DNA of 64,000 nt from Engraulis encrasicolus (Eukaryota > Chordata > Actinopteri > Clupeiformes > Engraulidae). Position 1 is the first letter of the stretch. Each line of letters opens with the position of its first letter. Positions 12,601 through 49,800 of this stretch are shown here, one piece after another. Made by a program: the position numbers and the translations under genes. The stretch spans positions 36,066,253 through 36,130,252 of the forward strand of contig NC_085868.1 of assembly GCF_034702125.1 (NCBI RefSeq). The letters are read 5' to 3'. A model generated the notes under the pieces. The model made no database searches and was not told the origin of the DNA. It saw only the letters and a program-made list of their open reading frames with translations.

Positions 12601-13639
12601 TTTTCTTCTGTTGTAAAGCAACTTTACAGTTATTTTTCATTTGTCTGTTAGCCTCACAGTGCAAAGGGAGGGGGCGAGGGGCACCAGTCTATTTTATTGT
12701 TTAATACTAAAGGGGCATTGAGAGTCTTATGATAAGGTCAAGGGGTGTTGGGAAGCTTATGATGAGGTCAAGGGGGCGTTTGTTAAAAAAAAAAGATTGA
12801 GATCCATTACCCTACATCCTATATCCTACATCTTATAACTTTTTTTATATCCTTATTTCTCTCCAGAAAATCTGTGTCTGACAAACACCTCTGCTCCTAC
12901 TGCCACCAACCGATTGCAGATGACACCAGGATGGTGGTGGACGAGCTGCACATCTCCAGTCACGCAGACTGCTTTAAGGTAACCTGTCCCAGGCAGGCCA
13001 GAGCCAGAGGTCACCCTGGATGGATTAAGCCGACTTTAACTCCGTGGGAAACAATGACGCAACTCTGTTTAGCTCTTCAGGCCAACATCCCTCACATAGA
13101 CAAACTGAGAAACTGTTGGTAGATAATAGAGTAGTTATGTGTTAAGATTTCTGTCAAGGAAAACATTTAATTTACATTTTCCTAATCATCATCTGTATTT
13201 TTCCCCATGTTTCTTCATGTTTCCAGTGTGCCGTGTGTCACCGTAACCTGGGCAACCTGGAGGCAGGGGACAGCCTGTGGGTTTACAGGGAGACTGTCAA
13301 CTGCGAGAACTGCTACAGCAAGCAGAAAGGTGTGTGCACTGAGCAGGCCCTCCGATAGGGGGGGAAATGGGCCATTTGTCCCAGCCAGGCCGAGGGAAAG
13401 GGGGTCTCAGGATTGGGTACCCGATTACGTTGTATGGATTGGGGTTTGAGTTTTGTTGGGCATTCAGCTGAGTTTGACCTGAGTGTGTGTATGGACCTGG
13501 AAGAGTTGGACATTGGATAGGGTAAATGCCAGAAGAAAATCAGTCATTGTACAGGGTTTCACAGTATTTGTTTGTTTGTCTAGATTTACTAACTAAAAGC
13601 AATTTGGTTTTTGCAGATCGCTGGTTTCACGGCATATGA
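4084..13639 (+). CDS. scel: Sciellin: repeat exons plus C-terminal LIM domain, 19 coding exons
   Basis: Sciellin is a cornified-envelope precursor of stratified epithelia in mammals. Exons: 4061-4099 (ATG at 4084), 4242-4323, 6724-6786, 6978-7013, 7161-7211, 7439-7507, 7654-7710, 7942-8022, 8335-8415, 9519-9587, 10618-10701, 10821-10901, 11282-11329, 11779-11889, 12005-12088, 12431-12502, 12867-12978, 13227-13329, 13617-13639. All junctions are GT/AG and the coding sum is 1323 nt, giving 440 aa. The N-terminus has LKDSSWIKKD, close to LQDNSWIKK of human sciellin. The middle is rich in Ser/Thr/Pro with TLDNLADTL-type units. The end is a LIM domain. It is shorter than human SCEL (688 aa), with fewer repeats. 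ZNF185 has similar architecture, but the LIM sequence and the slain1 neighbour favour sciellin. The ATG at 4084 has A at -3; a second Met lies at the start of the next exon. Confidence 0.9.
4673..4758 (+). repeat. (CA)n microsatellite, scel intron 2
   Basis: About 43 CA units followed by four imperfect CA-rich units containing GGACACACAC (4759-4797). It lies about 70 bp before the piggyBac-like element. Confidence 0.95.
4830..6130. mobile_element. piggyBac-like non-autonomous element (about 1.3 kb), TTAA flanks
   Basis: Both sides are TTAA (4826-4829 and 6131-6134), the piggyBac target. The terminal repeats begin CCCTTATGTTGTGTTCGGGT at the left and, read on the other strand, CCCTTGTGTTGTGTTC at the right. 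Near each end is a palindrome of the form GGGTCA-AAA-TGACCC, and related GGGTCAAAATTGACCC occurs inside. The interior is AT-rich and has no transposase-length frame. It lies in scel intron 2. Confidence 0.85.
6419..6533 (+). repeat. GGGCCC-rich dispersed repeat, copy 1
   Basis: Shares GACAAAGGGGT, CCGGGCCCAGGGA and a closing CTGGGCCCTG block with stretches at 9185-9315, 10325-10455 and, more weakly, 13345-13455. No clean target duplication was found. It is probably a decayed DNA transposon family. Confidence 0.6.
7300..7389. repeat. Short hairpin-forming inverted repeat
   Basis: GAGGTAAATCACCTAATAGA at about 7300 is mirrored by TCTATTAGATGATTTACCTC near 7369-7388, giving arms of about 35 bp around an 18-bp loop. 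It resembles a tiny fold-back element and lies between scel exons at 7211 and 7439. Confidence 0.7.
8430..8515 (-). repeat. SINE 3'-end fragment
   Basis: ATTACATTGCATTGCCGCCT followed by TTTATGCAAAGCGACT is the reverse complement of the common fish SINE tail seen forward at 40350-40543. Truncated. Confidence 0.5.
8680..8809. mobile_element. Small inverted-repeat element (MITE), copy 1
   Basis: Starts GGGGTGAGTTTCTCAAAA and ends TTTTGAGAAATTCACCCC. Inside are GTTAGCAACTT and AGTTGCCAATGGGAAA blocks. A close relative is at 21656-21783 and a decayed one at about 23515-23595. Confidence 0.75.
9185..9315 (+). repeat. GGGCCC-rich dispersed repeat, copy 2
   Basis: Contains GGGGACAAAGGGGTCACTTT and CAGGCCCTGGGAGAGAGGGG, matching the copies at 6419 and 10325. 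In scel intron 9. Confidence 0.6.
9657..9735 (+). repeat. (CA)n / (CACG)n microsatellite
   Basis: Pure CA changes into ACGC units. It starts about 70 bp after the donor of the scel exon 9519-9587. Confidence 0.9.
10325..10455 (+). repeat. GGGCCC-rich dispersed repeat, copy 3
   Basis: Contains GACAAAGGGGTTATTTGTCC, CTGGGCCCAGGGA and a closing TTACTGGGCCTGGC. In scel intron 10. Confidence 0.6.
10975..11105 (+). repeat. Dispersed repeat fragment (TTTATTGTCCCC type)
   Basis: TACTTTATTGTCCCCAGGGG followed by GAAATTTTTCTTGG is a motif I associate with 3' ends of fish retroelements. Only a fragment, no coding content. Confidence 0.4.
11617..11692 (+). repeat. SINE family B 3' tail fragment
   Basis: CCATCTCTCTCTCC, TTTCCTGTCCCC and CACTGTCCTGTC with AAATAAAG match the 3' part of the full copy at 16913-17075. 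Confidence 0.65.
12867..13639 (+). other. scel: Sciellin LIM domain exons
   Basis: Three exons (12867-12978, 13227-13329, 13617-13639) encode one LIM domain with all eight zinc ligands. The first half is C-x2-C-x19-H-x2-C, with CSYC first and HADC last. The second half is C-x2-C-x21-C-x2-C, CAVC to CENC. The chain ends KDRWFHGI then TGA at 13637-13639. Human sciellin ends CEPCYSKIMAKWIP, so position and spacing agree. LIM domains bind partner proteins. Confidence 0.92.
13345..13455 (+). repeat. GGGCCC-rich dispersed repeat, copy 4 (diverged)
   Basis: Weaker member of the family at 6419, 9185 and 10325, sharing GGGGAAATGGGCCATTTGTC and GAGGGAAAGGGGGTC. It lies in the last scel intron. Confidence 0.4.
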
Positions 13640-13926
13640 AATCTGGATGAAGGAAACATGAAGGAAACATGAAGGAAAACTTTCAGAGTGAAGGACTACA
13701 GAGAACTGCTATCCAACTGCACATCCTTTAGTAATACTGTGGAGAAGGGCTTAATCATTTTACATTATACAATTAATCTGTTGCATTCTATGCCTGTATA
13801 TTCTGAATATTGTATCACTAATTCTGCTGTTTCAAATCTGCCAGAGAGAAATTGTGAAAAATATTGGGCTATCTATCATACACAACACTAAACAAAAATC
13901 TATTTTGTCATTTTATGACTATGCTC

Positions 13927-13932
13927 AATAAA
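13927..13932 (+). terminator. scel: Poly(A) signal of scel
   Basis: AATAAA about 290 bp after the stop codon, followed by a GT-rich stretch (TTGTGGTTGTGG), the usual arrangement of a cleavage and polyadenylation site. Confidence 0.75.
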
Positions 13933-13954
13933 TGTTTTGAAAATTGTGGTTGTG

Positions 13955-14450
13955 GACACATTTGTTTGCTAATGGTGCCTTATCTGTCTCATTCTATTGG
14001 TCTCAAGTTTGCAGAAAGGTTTTGATGAATGTGTTTTAGTACAGGCAAACATAAATCCCCCTTGTTTTACTTTTATGAGCAAACAGGCTCATTGCTCATA
14101 ATTTCACATCATTTGAAAATCTTGTCTTGTATTCAAAGTTCACCTAAATTCATTAGCACATTGATTGCAACATCCGCATACAGCTTGGGAAATGCAGAAC
14201 ACCAGAGCAGAAAGATCAGTGAAAGTTGGAATAGGTCATCAATTGGCAGCAAGACTTTTGTTGCTCACCCTAAAAAAACGGGTGGTCTGAAAAAAAAAAC
14301 CCAATAAGGCCCAGCACTGTCTGCGAATTGAACAGGAGTAGGTCTACTTTTTTTGATGTTCTACATTTTCAAAAGCAAACGATTGCTGTATTTCGACAGC
14401 TGTGGCGATGATAATTAATTATGGTACCACCTGCTGCTGATTCCTATCAG
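13955..14450. other. scel-slain1 intergenic spacer
   Basis: About 500 bp between the scel poly(A) site and the GC-rich start of slain1. Only short frames and A-rich stretches are seen. Confidence 0.5.
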
Positions 14451-14469
14451 ACTATTCGACCGTGCTGGT

Positions 14470-14723
14470 GGTGTGTGTAGTCGCGTAGCGGAGGCGCTCC
14501 AACGTCGAGGGAGGAGACTCTCGGCTTCTCCTCCGTCTCTCATTGGCGCGAGACAGCACGGTGCAGTGCATGGGCAGTGGACATAGGTGCAGGGGGGAAC
14601 TTACCATCAAAAATCTCAGTCAGGGCGGCGAATGAGGGGAGGATAGCGGAGCCTACCTTGTCCTCCATTTTCAGGGCAAAGTAGTCTGGAATTTTACGAC
14701 TGTTTTGGATACCAGCTGGTCCA
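14470..14723 (+). promoter_or_regulatory. slain1: slain1 promoter and 5' leader, GC-rich
   Basis: CpG-dense sequence (TCGCGTAGCGGAGGCGCTCC) with an inverted CCAAT box (ATTGG) near 14542 and no TATA box. It resembles a CpG-island promoter. A possible start of a transcript on the opposite strand lies inside (14605-14668). Confidence 0.55.
14605..14668 (-). other. Possible divergent first coding exon
   Basis: On the minus strand an ATG in strong context (A at -3, G at +4) opens 21 codons beginning MEDKVGSAILPSF. The stretch then meets a perfect donor, GATG|GTAAGT. No following exon was found and the peptide is not recognised. It could be a divergent transcript from the slain1 promoter or chance. 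Confidence 0.25.
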
Positions 14724-41969
<27,246 letters not shown>

Positions 41970-43620
41970 CCTGCCGTTGGCGTTGGAAGATGCTCGATTT
42001 TGGCACTACGGCACAGCGAGGAGCACCGCCAATGGAAAGTGGTGATCTGGTGATCTGTGGCGACCTGGTGACGTGCCACTACCCTGCTGGTTGGGGTGGT
42101 TGTTTGGTTGTTTGTACTACTAGAGAAAAAAAAATTGTGATCTCTGAATTAAGTGTTGGGTAATCCGGCTTCAGAAGTTGTAATCCTGAACCCACTGTTT
42201 GCTCCAGTCATTCACTGCACCATGTAAATTGGTGGAATCACCTGTTTTGAGAGCACAACTAAAGGGCCTAGGAACAGGTGATCGCACTAATGAACTGATA
42301 CAGCCAGTGAATGGAGGGAATTAATGTTGTGTCTCAAACGGTGCCTCAGTGTTCATGTTTCAGTGCGTACTGTATGGCGTATTAATTCCGCACTGAAACA
42401 TAGTGCCCGAAGTGCACAAGTGCACCATCTGAGCCATAGCAAATGAGTGGGTGCCGGATTGTAACCTCTGAAGCCCGATTACGCAACACTGTCTGAATGT
42501 GACCAAGAGTGACTATTATATTGTATACGTCACGCTGTGTATAGGGCTCCCGTGTACTGCACGGAGGAGTGCTTCCTTACTGTTAGGAAAGAGGGTCCTG
42601 TTTTGCATCTGTTTATTATGCAAAAAATTTAATTATCAATGAAAATAAATAACATTTTAATCTAAAGCTGCCCATTCTCCCAGTGATAACATTTTTTAGT
42701 CACCATGAACCCTCCCCCTGCTTTTCTGGATGCACTGACCATGGATTTATAACTCTTTGTGGAGTCACTGCCCTGTAAAGCTTGATTTTAATTCATTTTT
42801 AAGTCGTTTTTTGTTTATTTGCGTTTTTCCTTAAGGCGGAAAACCAAACATGCTGCTAATCATTAATCTGCTGGTTTTCCGCGAGTTGATTTTTGTAACA
42901 ACTAGAGGTAGACGTGAGGGTGAAAAGGAAGAAAATGTGATTATTGCACGAACTGGTTCAAGGAACTGGACTGTTCTTCTAATCTGTATTGACATTCTCT
43001 CTTTTTTATATAACGAAAAACTTTAACCAAATTTGACCAGCTTGAAAAGTGTTTACATCCAGATGATATGAAATGAAACATCAACAGACAGCTAACACTG
43101 ATACACCATTTACAATGTTTTTTTTAACCCCACAAAGAAAGACACAGACACACACACCTGGACACTCATACACACACACACACATACACACACACTTGCG
43201 TTCACACACCTTCGATCATGGACACATACACACACGCACACTAATGTTCAAGTGAAGGAACATGGAGATGAAATGGGGAATTCTTTGTTATTGTTGCACC
43301 TATTGTTAATGTATATGAGTCGATGAAGTGTTTTGGTACTGCACTTTCACTGTTAAATTATTTCTTTAATAATATCGTTTGTTTTAGAGAAAACACTGTA
43401 TAGAGTCACGTTTATGGCAAATGTAGCACTGAAATAAACAGGTCCTAACAGGTTAAGATTTTAATGTGTTCAAAAAGCGTAACTAAAAAAATAATAATAT
43501 TCACAATTGCACTTAAAGGACAGGTATGAATTTTTGTTGTTGTTCTTTGGTTTGTATTTTTAAGCACTGTCGATGGAAAACGTTTGTGTGTTTCATTTAA
43601 AATAAAGGCTTTTTAAACTT
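41970..43620 (+). other. slain1: slain1 3' untranslated region (probable)
   Basis: After TAG at 41967-41969 no coding signal follows. AATAAA occurs at 43433-43438 and again at 43601-43606, so a 3' UTR of about 1.5-1.65 kb is likely. A short CA-rich stretch lies at 43140-43240. Confidence 0.55.
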
Positions 43621-43690
43621 CCAAGTTGCTTTGTTTTATGCCAGCTGGACTTGGGGCTGTCTACAAAAACTGGAGTGAGTTATGGACATA

Positions 43691-44984
43691 CAGTATATCA
43701 CGAAAGTGAATACACCCCTCACAGTTTTGCAGATTTTTGAGTATATCTTTTCATAGGAAAGCATTACAGAAATGTCACTTTGACACAATGATTAGTGACC
43801 TTTTAACAACATATTTAACCGCTTAAATTTCTTGTTCACTCAGAAAAAAACAAAATACAGCCATTAATGTTTGAACATGTACTCACAAAAGTGAGTACAC
43901 CCCAGATTAAAATCCGGTAGAGAAGGGGCTATGTTGGCTCGAATCGTCTCGAAATGAAAAGGGATGACAAGGGAGGTCATCAGTGTGCGTTTCAACCTTT
44001 CTTTGCATTGAACTTTTAAATTTTGAGTCTGCATCTGGCTTAAATAGATTGGTGTGAGATTTGAATGCAATCCTATGGAGAATATCATGATCTGCTTCAG
44101 TAGTCACAGTGCATGTTGACATGTATGTTTCTTTTAGGTGTATTTCAGATTGCCAATGTTGACAGCATTCATGCATCCCCAAACCATGTCAGTCCCACTA
44201 CCATGCTTGGCTTATGAGAGGATACACCTTTTTTGTAAAACTCACTTGTTTACCACCACACATGCTTGACACCATCTAAAGCAAATTTGTTTATCTTGGT
44301 CTCAAGAGAGATGAACAGACCAAGGATATGGATCACTGGAACCATGTCGTGTGATCTGAAGAGACCAAGATAAACAAATTTGCTTTAGATGGTGTCAAGC
44401 ATGTGTGGTGGTAAACAAGTGAGTTTTACAAAAAAAGGTGTATCCTCTCATAAGCCAAGCATGGTAGTGGGACTGACATGGTTTGGGGATGCATGAATGC
44501 TGTCAACATTGGCAATCTGAAATACACCTAAAAGAAACATGCATGTCAACATGCACTGTGACTACTGAAGCAGATCATGATATTCTCCATAGGATTGCAT
44601 TCAAATCTCACACCAATCTATTTAAGCCAGATTCAGACTCAAAATGTAAAAGTTCAATGCAAAGAAAGGTTGAAACGCACACTGATGACCTCCCTTGTCA
44701 TCCCTTTTCATTTCGTTTCATTTCGAGACGATTCGAGCCAACATAGCCCCTTCTCTACCGGATTTTAATCTGGGGTGTACTCACTTTTGTGAGTACATGT
44801 TCAAACATTAATGGCTGTATTTTGTTTTTTTCTGAGTGAACAAGAAATTTAAGCGGTTAAATATGTTGTTAAAAGGTCACTAATCATTGTGTCAAAGTTA
44901 CATTTCTGTAATGCTTTCCTATGAAAAGATATACTCAAAAATCTGCAAAACTGTGAGGGGTGTATTCACTTTCGTGATATACTG
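43691..44984. mobile_element. Tc1-like palindrome, nearly perfect (1.3 kb)
   Basis: TA flanks at 43689-43690 and 44985-44986. Two arms of about 615 bp mirror each other around a loop of about 57 bp (44304-44360). Each arm starts with the terminal repeat CAGTATATCACGAAAGTGAA and encodes the same transposase fragment outward. The right arm on the + strand reads ETKINKFALDGVKHVW near the centre, the region of the first catalytic Asp. The left arm repeats this on the minus strand. Differences between arms are a few single bases and a 10-bp repeat (TTTCGTTTCA). Confidence 0.92.
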
Positions 44985-45169
44985 TATGGATGGTGCAAAT
45001 TGTCAATAGATAATTAAATACAAGGGGGATTTCTGCAGTATAAATTACATTACATTACATAGAAAATAAAGCCTCAAAGAAGAAGTGGTGATATCAAAAC
45101 CAGAAGGGGGGATATCTCTGGGTCCCAGGTGTAACAGTTAAAACGTGTGAGCCACGGCTGGGTCTAGCC

Positions 45170-45222
45170 TAGTGTTTCTCAACGGGGGCGGTACAGTGTT
45201 GGAAAAAGGTTGAGAACCACTC
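45170..45222. mobile_element. 53-bp hAT relic with exact 8-bp target duplication
   Basis: The whole element lies between two exact copies of GTCTAGCC (45162-45169 and 45223-45230). It starts TAGTGTTTCTCAAC and ends GTTGAGAACCACTC, leaving only terminal repeats and about 25 bp between. Confidence 0.85.
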
Positions 45223-45289
45223 GTCTAGCCCATCAACATTTTAAATGGGACAGTAGGCTAAATAGCATTGGAAGCCCATGTGGGAAACT

Positions 45290-45422
45290 CCTGTTGTCCT
45301 TGTGACACAGCCCTCTACAGCACCAAGTGCTCACTGCACACAAAGAAATTGCATTTATGCCTCCAATGGCGTCCCAAGGGAGCAGTGCAGTGGGACACCA
45401 TGCTTAGGGCACCTCAGTCATA
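45290..45422 (-). repeat. SINE family A, 3' part, minus strand
   Basis: Reverse complement of the region from ATGACTGAGG to the CTGTGTCACAAG end of the copy at 166-602; contains AAATTGCATTTATGCCTCCA and CACCTCAGTCAT. Confidence 0.75.
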
Positions 45423-46385
45423 GAACATGAATAAAATAATTCAGAATTTGGATTTGCTTTCATAGGTCAAGGGCCTACTTCATGAGAGAAACAGCCAGTT
45501 ACTGGCCTGTCAGTGGGGGGAAAGCCAGGGAAGCCAAAGGGCTATGCAATACCTGCAGTGCTTGTGGATATGTTGCAGCTTGTATACGCATTATTAACCT
45601 GCTGCTATGTCATATGGGCCCTACCATACACATGTACAGTGGCCATGCCTACTGGGCAATCATCAGAGAATGTCTTTCAACATGGCAGCCCTGTATGCTT
45701 AACATAAACAGGGCCTACGACACGTGTTTCTAAAATGTATACTTACTATTGTGTATTTTTCAACAACAGAATTAAAAGTAGGCAATTTATTGATGTTGAT
45801 AATGATGATGATGATCTTGATCTTTCATGGACTGTTGCATTTGGCAGTTACTCTGATGGTTGCTATTTACCTTTGTGATGTCACTGATGAATGTAGCCAA
45901 AGTTATTGTAGTATCATTGAGTGCAACCAATGAGTGCAACAAATTCACAAGCAGCTATTAGTAAATAATAATATTTATTGTTTAGAGTGCAATATCACCA
46001 TACATCATGGTCTCAAAAGGCTTATGAAATAAAAAATAAAATGAAAAAAGAAGATAAAATAATTATAGAACTATAAAAGAAAATAATGAGAAAAATAAAT
46101 CTGACAGGGAAATTAATCAAAAAGTAAGGCTTAATGAAGTGAGATTAATTGTAAAATAATACAGCAAAAAATAAAACTGGGAAAATAAAATATTAAGGAA
46201 CCTATAGGAACCTTTTCTTTGAGTTAGAATTCTTGCTGCAGCATTTTGGATTAGTTGCATCTGCCTGAGTGAACTTTGAGTGAGACCTATGAGTAGGGTA
46301 TTGCAATAAATAGTTATCTCTCTACTTTCTATGCTTTCTACTTTCTATAACATTTTTGTAATGTACTATAATTGATGAAGAGAGT

Positions 46386-46597
46386 GAAAGGAAGTGGGTT
46401 CCACTAGTTTGACGCCCTCTCGTGACTTCACATGGTAATCAAACATTTCAAACAAGCGATTTAAGGTTAGGGTTAGGTTTAGGGTTAAGGTTAGGTTTAG
46501 GGTTAAGGTTAGGGTTCGGGTTAGGTTTAGAGTCGTATGACGTAAGCGGTAAGTACCGAAAGGGCGTCGAAGTGAGTCCCGAAAGGAAGTGGTGCAC
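46386..46597. repeat. Telomere-like (TTAGGG)n array inside a small element
   Basis: About 66 bp of degenerate TTAGGG/TTAAGG units lie at 46464-46529. They are flanked by an imperfect inverted repeat, GACGCCCTCTCGTGACTT (46411) against CGAAAGGGCGTC (about 46558). Outside that is a direct repeat GAAAGGAAGTGG at both ends. Confidence 0.7.
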
Positions 46598-46716
46598 TAA
46601 CTGTTGTAATATCAGCCATAGAGGAGGGCGGTTATGGTTGATGGTTATTTATGCTGATGATCTAAAATAGAATGTTACATGGCTGTTACTTTGATGGTTG
46701 CTAATGTTTACCTTTG

Positions 46717-46724
46717 TGACGTCA
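46717..46724. promoter_or_regulatory. Palindromic CRE-type site (TGACGTCA)
   Basis: A perfect CREB/ATF consensus about 115 bp before the proposed first ATG of the unknown gene. Its duplicate at about 45877 reads TGATGTCA, so the site is intact only next to the gene. Function is inferred. Confidence 0.45.
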
Positions 46725-46831
46725 CTGATGACATAATGGAATGGAATGTGAATGTAGCCAAAGTAGTAGTGCAACATATTCAGAACACATTAGAATTTTG
46801 TAGTTCATTTTATAGTTCATGAAGTATCTTT

Positions 46832-49800
46832 ATGTTGAAGATGAAGAAAGGTCAGTATATCTTTTATGTAGTATATTCTATTGACATTAAGATTATTTAC
46901 ATAATCTTATTGAGACTGTTTTAAACTTATTTTTATTCTTTTTGTAATAATTTATTTATTGTACATTCAAAAACTTGCAGTAAACATCAAAAGAAAATTA
47001 CAATTAAATTGAAAATACTAAATGATTAAACATGTCAAACGTGCCAAAAGAATATACAATAACAATCTGAGTTAAGAGAGGACAGAAGTAAGATTTTTGT
47101 GAGTTTTAGATCCGAATATAGATCCGATATATTCTGACACATTTTCAGATCCAGAAGATCCTATTGAACATAAGCCTGCTGATGAGGACTGCATATTCAG
47201 CTTTAGGCCTACTGAGGAGTGAGTTGTGCTTCCTAGATGCTTCCCCAGTCAGAATTGTATTTTACGATTATGCTGCTGATGGTTATGCTGGGGGTTTTTT
47301 TTCCATATATTTTTAGGGGCTTTTATGCCTTTATTTGATAGGACAGTCTGAGATGGTGACAGGAAGCGAGATGGACTGAGTGACGGGGTGGGATTGGGAA
47401 ATGACCCCGGCCGGACTCAAACCGGGGTCCCCATGCCCAAATGTGGGGGGCTTAATGCTATGTTTTATTTTATGATTATATGCAACATGTTGATGGTTAT
47501 GTTACAATCTGCCTAAATGTTGCTTTTAATGTTAAACATTAAACTTAGCCTATGTCTGAAATATCTTTATGGAGACAGGGAGTGAGCTTCTTCTAAAATG
47601 TCATTAATAATATGTATTTTTGTGAAAGGGAGTTGAAAGATTTCAGCAGCGTTATGGATTGTCAAGTGAGTACAGTATTACTGTTTCACATTGTGATGCA
47701 CATTTCTCACGTTGATTATCTAATTGAAGTTTCATAAGAAAACTTTTTTTTTTTTCCAGATCCCAAGGAGCGAGTCTGTGGATGTGATCCCATCGGCGTT
47801 GAAAGTTCTGGGCTGTAGCTGCATGTATTGCCTTCTTCCAATGTTTGTGCATCTGGAGAGAGAGTTCCACTGCTCCTCAGACACATACTCAAGGTAAAAA
47901 TAAGGAAGTCACATATTACTTTTGAGAATCCCTACTACTTTTGGTCGAAGCCCTTTCTTCCAAGAAATATTTAGAAATGATACATTACTTGTCAACATTG
48001 TTCATATTAAAGGAACAGACCACCCTTTTTTGATTTTCACATATTTGCAGTATTTCCCAGCATTATTCATGAATGTGCATATCATTTTCTTCTATGTGTT
48101 TCCATTGCCCCGTTTCACAGTATGGCCAAATTAAGAATAGCAATGCAAGTCTATGGTACAAAATAAAACATCATCAAAGGTTCTTGTAAACCATTTTAAA
48201 ATGAATGTAAAAATCACCAGAGTTTAAAACGGCAATTTAATTCCGTCCAGTGATCACTCGTGGCTTGATGCTAAAGATACCAGTTACTTCCAGTGATTAT
48301 GCTAAGCTACGCTAATAATTCTGATCCAATAAATCTTAGCACTGAAAACACTGAGAGGAAAATGATATGCACATTCATGAATAATGCTGGGAAATACTGC
48401 AAATGTGTAAAAATAAAAAAAGGGTGGTCTGTTCCTTTAAGAACAGGACATGTTATGAACAACATTAAGGATTTATATAGAATTTTCAAGAATGAATGCA
48501 TGTGGTATGAAGCAGCATTCAAAAATTAAACACAGGGCAGTTTCTTGGACAATTTGATTATACTCATCTCCCTCACTTTCCCCAATATCACTCATCATTT
48601 TAAATGCATCATAATTTATATTTGTGCCATTTTGACGTGCCCATGTGGTGATAGGATTTGTGAGGAATGCATGGCAATATAGACCTATAGTGCAGATAAG
48701 AGCCCGTTGGGTCTTTTTTGACCCTATTTGCCTGTGTGTGTGTGTGTTAGCCTGTAATATCTACTCGAAAATAGATAATAGATAAATAAATGAATGAATG
48801 AATAAATAAATAAAATAACTGGGATATTTTGGAGCCTTATTCCTGTGCCTTCCTAATGTGCTCCCTACAAGACAGGAAAGTTGCCAATCATGTCTACATA
48901 GCCTAACCTATAATTCTCTACAATTTGGATAGATAGATAGATAGGCCTAGGTTTTGCATATAGACCTAGGCTACTTGAAATCATTGTTCTCATGATTTGT
49001 ATAGGCTATGAAAATGTAAGTAATATCTTCCCTATTTTATGTCCAAACAGCGTGAAACTTGGTGCTGCAACTCGCAATACCACTGCAAAGTCACCTTCCA
49101 AATTTAAATATGGGATCATTTGGTGCAGTGCTGCGGGAGTTATGCGTAGAACAGACAGATCTGGTGGACAGACAGACGTTTCTTGAAATATTAGATAGAT
49201 ATATTATTATATTATATTATAGTATATGTTTACTTGTTTATGTTTTCAATTTGATTTGATTGAAAATAGATTTAGGCTATGAACTGCGTTTAAATGGCTT
49301 TTATTGTGTTTTGCAAAAGAAAGCTTCATAGTACAGTTTGCAAATATCACAAAAGTGAGTATGAAGGCTTTTAATCTTTTGCCTGTATGTTTGAATGACA
49401 GTGAGAGTGCAGGTTCCTCCACCCCAACCCTGAGTAGCCCATGTCCGGGTCACAGCTGCCCTGAAGTCACAGCAAAGAACATGGACACAGCATCTCCCAA
49501 CAGCAAGGACAAAAGCACTAGATCTGCCAGCTGTGAGTCAGACATGCCCCAGCACTCTGCATCCATTCCAGCTCCTGCTTCCATTGCAGCTACAGGTGGA
49601 CAAAAAGCCGGAAGGTTCTCAGGATTTAGACTGAAGGTAAGAAAAGACTGTCAACCATGCAAAGTTAGTTTGACTCAATACAGTCAAATACAGTCAATAG
49701 CCTACATCTTGTGAATTTCAGTTCTCCATTTCGACAACAGGGTGACATAAGGGTTATGAGCAACGTTCTCTCCCTTGTCCTAGGTTCCAAAGAGACGCGG

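Larger units (their letters stand above)
45000..46700. other. Intergenic region upstream of the unknown gene
   Basis: No exon is supported. It holds a 53-bp hAT relic, a minus-strand SINE A copy, an AT-rich stretch (about 45950-46200), a telomere-like array inside a small element, and one of two diverged copies of a TTTACCTTTGTGA(T/C)GTCACT block (about 45860 and 46705). Confidence 0.6.

Noticed and set aside
4084..13639. ZNF185 as an alternative name for the LIM gene
   Set aside because: The N-terminal SSWIKK block, the LIM tail spacing and the adjacent slain1 fit sciellin better.
44483..44746. Matching open frames on opposite strands (also 43907-44182, 60252-60449, 60981-61178)
   Set aside because: These are out-of-frame or partial readings of Tc1 transposase remains in palindrome arms, not host genes.
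47160..47665. JmjN-like motif (FSFRPTEEELKDF), suggesting a KDM4-type demethylase
   Set aside because: Only about a dozen residues agree. The rest of JmjN and any JmjC domain are absent, so no function is assigned.
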